Below, in pieces: positions 60,294 to 64,000 of a stretch of 64,000 bases of DNA. The stretch spans positions 124,001 through 188,000 of the forward strand of contig NZ_JAAIYO010000003.1 in assembly GCF_014930455.1 (NCBI RefSeq). The letters are read 5' to 3'. The position numbers were made by a program, and so were the translations under genes. The stretch is from Corallococcus soli (GTDB lineage: Bacteria; Myxococcota; Myxococcia; Myxococcales; Myxococcaceae). The notes below the pieces were generated by a model, which had not been told where the DNA came from, searched no databases, and worked only from the letters and a program-made list of their open reading frames with translations. The number at the start of each line of letters is the position of its first letter. Position 1 is the stretch's first letter.

Positions 60294-61141
60294 GGCGTGA
60301 CGAGCCACGATTGGGAGAGGCCTCCGTGGAGCAGGGCGCCTGGCGCTTCGAGCGTCCCATCGACACCGGGACCGACCCGTACCTGCTGGACCATGTCGTC
60401 GAGGGCCTGCCGGTGTTTCCCGCCGCGTACCTCGTCGGGCTCATGACCCAGGCGGCCCATCACATCCGGCCGCACCTGGGCGTGGTGGGCGTGCGCGACG
60501 TGCGGTTCGTGCAGGCGGCCCGCTTCAAGGGCTCCCGGGGCTTCCAGCTCACGGTCACCGCGGAGCCGGAGCCCGACGACATCCCGGTCGTGATCTCCTC
60601 CAGCATGTCCCCGCCCAGGGAAGGGTCTCCGCGCATCCTCCGGACCCATGCTCACGGCAAGGTGGTGTCGGGCACGCCGAAGGAGCGGGCCGCGCGGTTC
60701 CAGCGGATCGACTTCTCCGGCGCTGCGGACTACGCGGAGCTGTATGCCCTCCCCAGGGAGATCCAGCACGGGCCGGCCTTCCTGGCAGGGGTGAAGTATC
60801 AGCGTCACGCACCGGACCAACTGCTCGCGGTCGTCGCTCCTCCTGGCGGGCCCCAGCGAGCGTGGCGTGAGGACCGCGACGCGCCAGGATGGCCGTCGAC
60901 GTTGCTCAATGCCATCCTCCACGTCGGCTTCTCCCTGGGGGTGTTGTCGAGCGCGCGGACCCTGCTCCCGCTGGAGCTGGAGGCTGCGGATCTGTATGCC
61001 ATCCCCGAGGGGCAGGTGCAGGTCTTCGCGCGGCGTCAGAGGGTCCACGGAGGCCGTCAGACCTTTCATGTCGTCTCCTGGGACGGGCAGGGTCGGCCCG
61101 TGGGTGTCTTCCGGGGATTCGTGTTGCAAGAAGTCCCCTGA
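60290..61141 (+). CDS. DH-like double-hotdog protein
   Basis: 283 aa from ATG 60290 (ATGA overlap). The first hotdog has His35 in DHVVEGLPVFP, matching HxxxGxxxxP of polyketide dehydratases. In the second half the Asp of DxxxQ/H is replaced by Asn207 (NAILH), so dehydratase activity may be impaired or altered. It could act as an isomerase, thioesterase or non-catalytic partner. It is the third DH-type domain of the operon. Confidence 0.8.
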   Translation: MRRDEPRLGEASVEQGAWRFERPIDTGTDPYLLDHVVEGLPVFPAAYLVGLMTQAAHHIRPHLGVVGVRDVRFVQAARFKGSRGFQLTVTAEPEPDDIPVVISSSMSPPREGSPRILRTHAHGKVVSGTPKERAARFQRIDFSGAADYAELYALPREIQHGPAFLAGVKYQRHAPDQLLAVVAPPGGPQRAWREDRDAPGWPSTLLNAILHVGFSLGVLSSARTLLPLELEAADLYAIPEGQVQVFARRQRVHGGRQTFHVVSWDGQGRPVGVFRGFVLQEVP

Positions 61142-61198
61142 CGGTACGCGGGGACCGCTTCTGGCAGGGCCGGGAGCGCGGCGGAGGTGAGGCGATGC

Positions 61199-64000
61199 AT
61201 GCGTGTACACAGTGAATTGATCGAACAGCCCAGGCTCAACGAGACCCGCGACACCAGTCAGCTCATCGGACTGGTGCTGCGTGCCGCTGGCATCCCCCGC
61301 TGCTTCGGGATTCCGGGCGTCCAGAACCTGCGCCTGTACGAGATGCTCGGGCGCGGCGTGGTGGATCCGGTGCTCATCGCCAATGAGGCGAGCGCGGCCT
61401 ATCTCGCCGTCGGGCAATACCAGAGCACTGGCCAGATTGGCTGTGTGAATGTCATTGGCGGGCCGGGCATCACCCATGCGCTCCCGGGCATCGAGTACGC
61501 GTTCCGCACCCACGCTCCCGTCCTCGTCCTCACGACGGGCTGCGCGCGGGATGACGGCCGTGCCCATCAGTTGCACGATGTCGACAATCTGGGAGTCCTC
61601 GCGCCGCTCTGCAAGGCGACCCACCGCTTGACCGAAGAGGACGACGTGCACGAAGTCGTGGCGCGTCTCATCGACGCCGCGCACGGCGGGGTGCCCGGCC
61701 CGTGCGCGCTGGAGGTGCCCATGCACCTGCTCCGGAGGGTGTCGACCTTCCACGAGCGCGAGCCGCGCCTTCGGCCCGCTGAAGTCCCCTCCGCGTGGCG
61801 GAACGCGGCCCTCCCTCCCGCGCTGGCCAGCGCGCTGGAGGCCTGCGCGGTCGCCATGGGTCGCGACGGCCTTCATGTCGTCAGCGACCGGGATCATCAG
61901 CGGATCCCGTTCCGTCGTGGCGCGGTGCCGCTGGCGCTGGGCGCGGCGTTCTCGCGCAAGCTCGCGGTCGCCGTCACGGATGCCGAGTCGCTGGTGGCGT
62001 TCGCGCCAGAGCTCACCCTGGCGACCGCGCGGCGCCTGCCCCTCGTCATCCTGGTCGAGCGGGATGCAGCGCAAACCGCCAGCCTCGACCTCGTGGCGAA
62101 CCTCACCGGGGTCCGCCGCATCCGGTCCACGGGGGAGACTGAAGCGGTCCGTGAGCTCGTGGAGGCGATGCGCACCCCCGAGGTGGTCATCTGTGAGATC
62201 GACCGTGCCGGAGACGCGGTGGCTGAGCCCGAGCCCGTGGCGCTTGGAGCCTCGTGGCTCGCGGCCTTCCGGCAGGGCGTGCGGGGCAGTGGCCTTGGCT
62301 CCGTCTTCCTGGCGGGGGATGGCAGGCTGAGCGCGGTGGCGGATGCGCTCTCCTCGGATGGCGTTTCGGTCCGGACCGTGCGGCATGATCAGAACCTGGG
62401 GTTCGTCGCGGATGGCGCTTCACGCTCGTCGGCGCGGCCCGCCGCCATCATCCTCCCCGAGGAATGGGCGCTCTCGTCGGTGCTGTCGGGGGTGGGCGAG
62501 GCCCATCTCGATCAGGTTTCCCTCGTGGTGCTCGTCGTGGCCGCCACGCCGCCCGGGCCCTGGCTCGGCACGCTGAAACACCTGTCCAAGTCGGCGACGG
62601 TCGTGGCCTCGGTGGAGGACCTGGCGGGTGCCATCCAGGAGGCGGCCGAGCTCAGCCGTGCCGGCGCTCCAGGCCCGGTCTGCCTGGTCTGTCCCGCGAA
62701 CCTCGCGGCGTCTTCGGCAGCCCAGCCCTCCCGTGCCCCGACGGTGCCATCGCTCGCCAGGGGGGCTCCCACGGACGCGGAGCTGGACGCCGTGGCGCAG
62801 ATGTTCATTCGCTCGAAGCAGCCCGTGATCTTCGTAGGCCGTGGCGCGCGTGAGGGCGCCGCCGAGCTGGTGGAGCTGGCGCACCGGACGGGGGCTGTCG
62901 TCGCGTCGACGCTGTCCGGCAAGGGCGTGTTCCCCGAAACGGATCCGCTGTGGTTGTGGGGCGGCTTCGGTCCCTTGTCCCCTCCGCCCATGAAGGCCAT
63001 CGCGGAGACGTGTGACGGGGCGCTCATCCTCGGCGCGCGGCTCAGTGAGCTGGGAAGCGCCCATTTCCGCGCCCGCTTCCCGGCGTATTGCTTTCATGTG
63101 GACATCGACCCGACGGTGCCGAACAAGGCGGCCTCCGCGATCGGTATCACCTCGGACGCCAGGGTCTTCCTCCAGGCTTTGCTGAAGCACCTCGACAGGC
63201 ATTACCGCGAATACCTTCCGCGCAGGGGGGAAGGCATTCTTGAACAGCTCCAGTCGGCCCGAGCCTGGGTGGACGCGGACGTCCGCGAGCGGAGCGAAGA
63301 GGGCAGGGGACTCGACCCCTATGAGCTCGTCCGCACGGTCCAGGCCGGGCTTCCGCCGGAGACGGTCTTCTGCGCGGATTCAGGCAATGGGACGATCCAC
63401 GCACTGGAGGCGCTGCGACTCACCGCGCCGGACCGTTTCCTCTGCCCCGCGGACTACAACAGCATGGGCTATTCGGTTCCGGCCGCGCTTGGTGCCGCGA
63501 GCACGCACCCGTCGGTGCCGGTGGTGTCCTTCGTCGGAGACGGCGCGTTCCTGATGACAGGGCTCAAGGCCCTGCTGGGAGAACCCGAAGCCCCGCCCAT
63601 CATGACCGTCGTGCTGCGCGACCGCCGTCTGGGGATGATTGGAGACATCCAGCGCGCGACGAACCGCCCGGAGGTCTGCACCCAGCTCTCTGAGTTCGAC
63701 CTCGGGGCCTTCAAGGACAGACTCCCGGGACTGCGCTTCGAATCGGTGTCCACGCCCGATGCGTTGGCCCGGAGCATCCAGGCCGCGCGGGTCGCATGGG
63801 AGGCAGGGCAGGGCACGCTCATCGAGTGCCTGATCAACCCCGAGACGAAGTCCTACTTCTTCCAGGGGGCGCTCACGTCGGCTGCGGTTCCCGTGCCCAG
63901 ACGGGTCCCCCGGTTGCCCGCGGTGGAGGGTCCTCCTGGAGACCTCTGGGCGGTCATCGAACGGGCGAAGGATCGCTTCGCGGAGCGGGTCGCGCTCCGC
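61199..64000 (+). CDS. Thiamine-diphosphate enzyme with duplicated core, AMP-ligase start (3' truncated)
   Basis: At least 934 aa, open at the window edge; ordinary acetolactate-synthase-family enzymes have ~550-600 aa. The start ATG 61199 has GGAGGT 10 bp upstream. PYR domain: residues ~15-180 with Glu63 in IANEASAAYLAVG. A degenerate PP-like region follows (about 205-310), then a second PYR-like region (about 325-470) with Asp397 at the Glu position (RHDQNLGFVADG). A central TPP domain (about 495-640) and a C-terminal PP domain (about 680-860) follow, with GDG at 780-782 and Arg807-Asp808 where NN is usual. From ~905 the sequence resembles the start of an AMP-binding ligase (AKDRFAERVALR). 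A carboligation or decarboxylation plus acyl activation role is inferred. Confidence 0.75.
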   Translation, partial: MRVHSELIEQPRLNETRDTSQLIGLVLRAAGIPRCFGIPGVQNLRLYEMLGRGVVDPVLIANEASAAYLAVGQYQSTGQIGCVNVIGGPGITHALPGIEYAFRTHAPVLVLTTGCARDDGRAHQLHDVDNLGVLAPLCKATHRLTEEDDVHEVVARLIDAAHGGVPGPCALEVPMHLLRRVSTFHEREPRLRPAEVPSAWRNAALPPALASALEACAVAMGRDGLHVVSDRDHQRIPFRRGAVPLALGAAFSRKLAVAVTDAESLVAFAPELTLATARRLPLVILVERDAAQTASLDLVANLTGVRRIRSTGETEAVRELVEAMRTPEVVICEIDRAGDAVAEPEPVALGASWLAAFRQGVRGSGLGSVFLAGDGRLSAVADALSSDGVSVRTVRHDQNLGFVADGASRSSARPAAIILPEEWALSSVLSGVGEAHLDQVSLVVLVVAATPPGPWLGTLKHLSKSATVVASVEDLAGAIQEAAELSRAGAPGPVCLVCPANLAASSAAQPSRAPTVPSLARGAPTDAELDAVAQMFIRSKQPVIFVGRGAREGAAELVELAHRTGAVVASTLSGKGVFPETDPLWLWGGFGPLSPPPMKAIAETCDGALILGARLSELGSAHFRARFPAYCFHVDIDPTVPNKAASAIGITSDARVFLQALLKHLDRHYREYLPRRGEGILEQLQSARAWVDADVRERSEEGRGLDPYELVRTVQAGLPPETVFCADSGNGTIHALEALRLTAPDRFLCPADYNSMGYSVPAALGAASTHPSVPVVSFVGDGAFLMTGLKALLGEPEAPPIMTVVLRDRRLGMIGDIQRATNRPEVCTQLSEFDLGAFKDRLPGLRFESVSTPDALARSIQAARVAWEAGQGTLIECLINPETKSYFFQGALTSAAVPVPRRVPRLPAVEGPPGDLWAVIERAKDRFAERVALR

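Overview
The window is GC-rich DNA (roughly 70% G+C by eye). It carries several Ser/Thr protein kinases, some with PEGA or TPR regions, a MYXO-CTERM surface protein, a DUF4388-type response regulator and a DUF6310/DUF5953 pair. Together these point to a myxobacterium of the Myxococcus/Corallococcus group; this is inference, as no rRNA is present. No tRNA, rRNA, CRISPR array, transposase or prophage was seen.

Layout. 1-6.3 kb: 5'-truncated large beta-rich outer-membrane-type protein, then a secreted MYXO-CTERM protein. 6.3-9.8 kb: response regulator/DUF4388 protein, VOC-family protein, and a GspE-N-domain protein. 9.8-13.5 kb (minus): coupled operon of PEGA-like lipoprotein, PilZ-like/kinase/TPR protein and FecR-type lipoprotein. 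13.8-18.5 kb (plus): overlapping set of 2OG-Fe(II) oxygenase-like protein, PIG-L deacetylase, GT-B glycosyltransferase and PIG-L-like/NodS-like methyltransferase, perhaps a small glycan or glycoside pathway. 18.7-22.2 kb: thioredoxin-fold membrane protein, chemoreceptor, P-domain lipoprotein. 22.2-24 kb: putative toxin/immunity pair. 24-31.5 kb: pseudokinase with PEGA-like tail, HtrA protease, receiver/HATPase protein, agmatinase-family enzyme, second active kinase. 31.5-41.7 kb: housekeeping and stress genes, including YacG, a GDT1/UPF0016 transporter behind a yybP-ykoY-type manganese riboswitch, a YahK-like alcohol dehydrogenase, and an overlapping Ogt + AdaA-AlkA DNA-repair pair.

41.8-64 kb (end of window): the most unusual region, a secondary-lipid or polyketide locus. 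A stand-alone malonyltransferase-like AT is divergent from a tightly overlapping operon: KS-KS-AT; five tandem carrier domains-KR; C45 Ntn-hydrolase-DH; KS-KS; KS-KS-DH; Sfp-type phosphopantetheinyl transferase; DH-like hotdog protein; and, after a 57-bp gap, a very long thiamine-diphosphate enzyme that seems to run into an AMP-ligase domain cut by the window edge. The KS arrangement recalls PUFA synthases and other secondary-lipid synthases, but several features set it apart. In all three KS didomains the first KS lacks the catalytic Cys (Tyr, Ala or Ser instead) and the second is intact. All five carrier domains have Thr where the phosphopantetheine Ser is expected. A self-processing C45 hydrolase/acyltransferase is fused to a dehydratase. 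No enoylreductase or thioesterase is visible in this part. I infer an iterative, polyene-forming or highly unsaturated lipid/polyketide assembly line with unconventional chain release. The product cannot be named from sequence alone.
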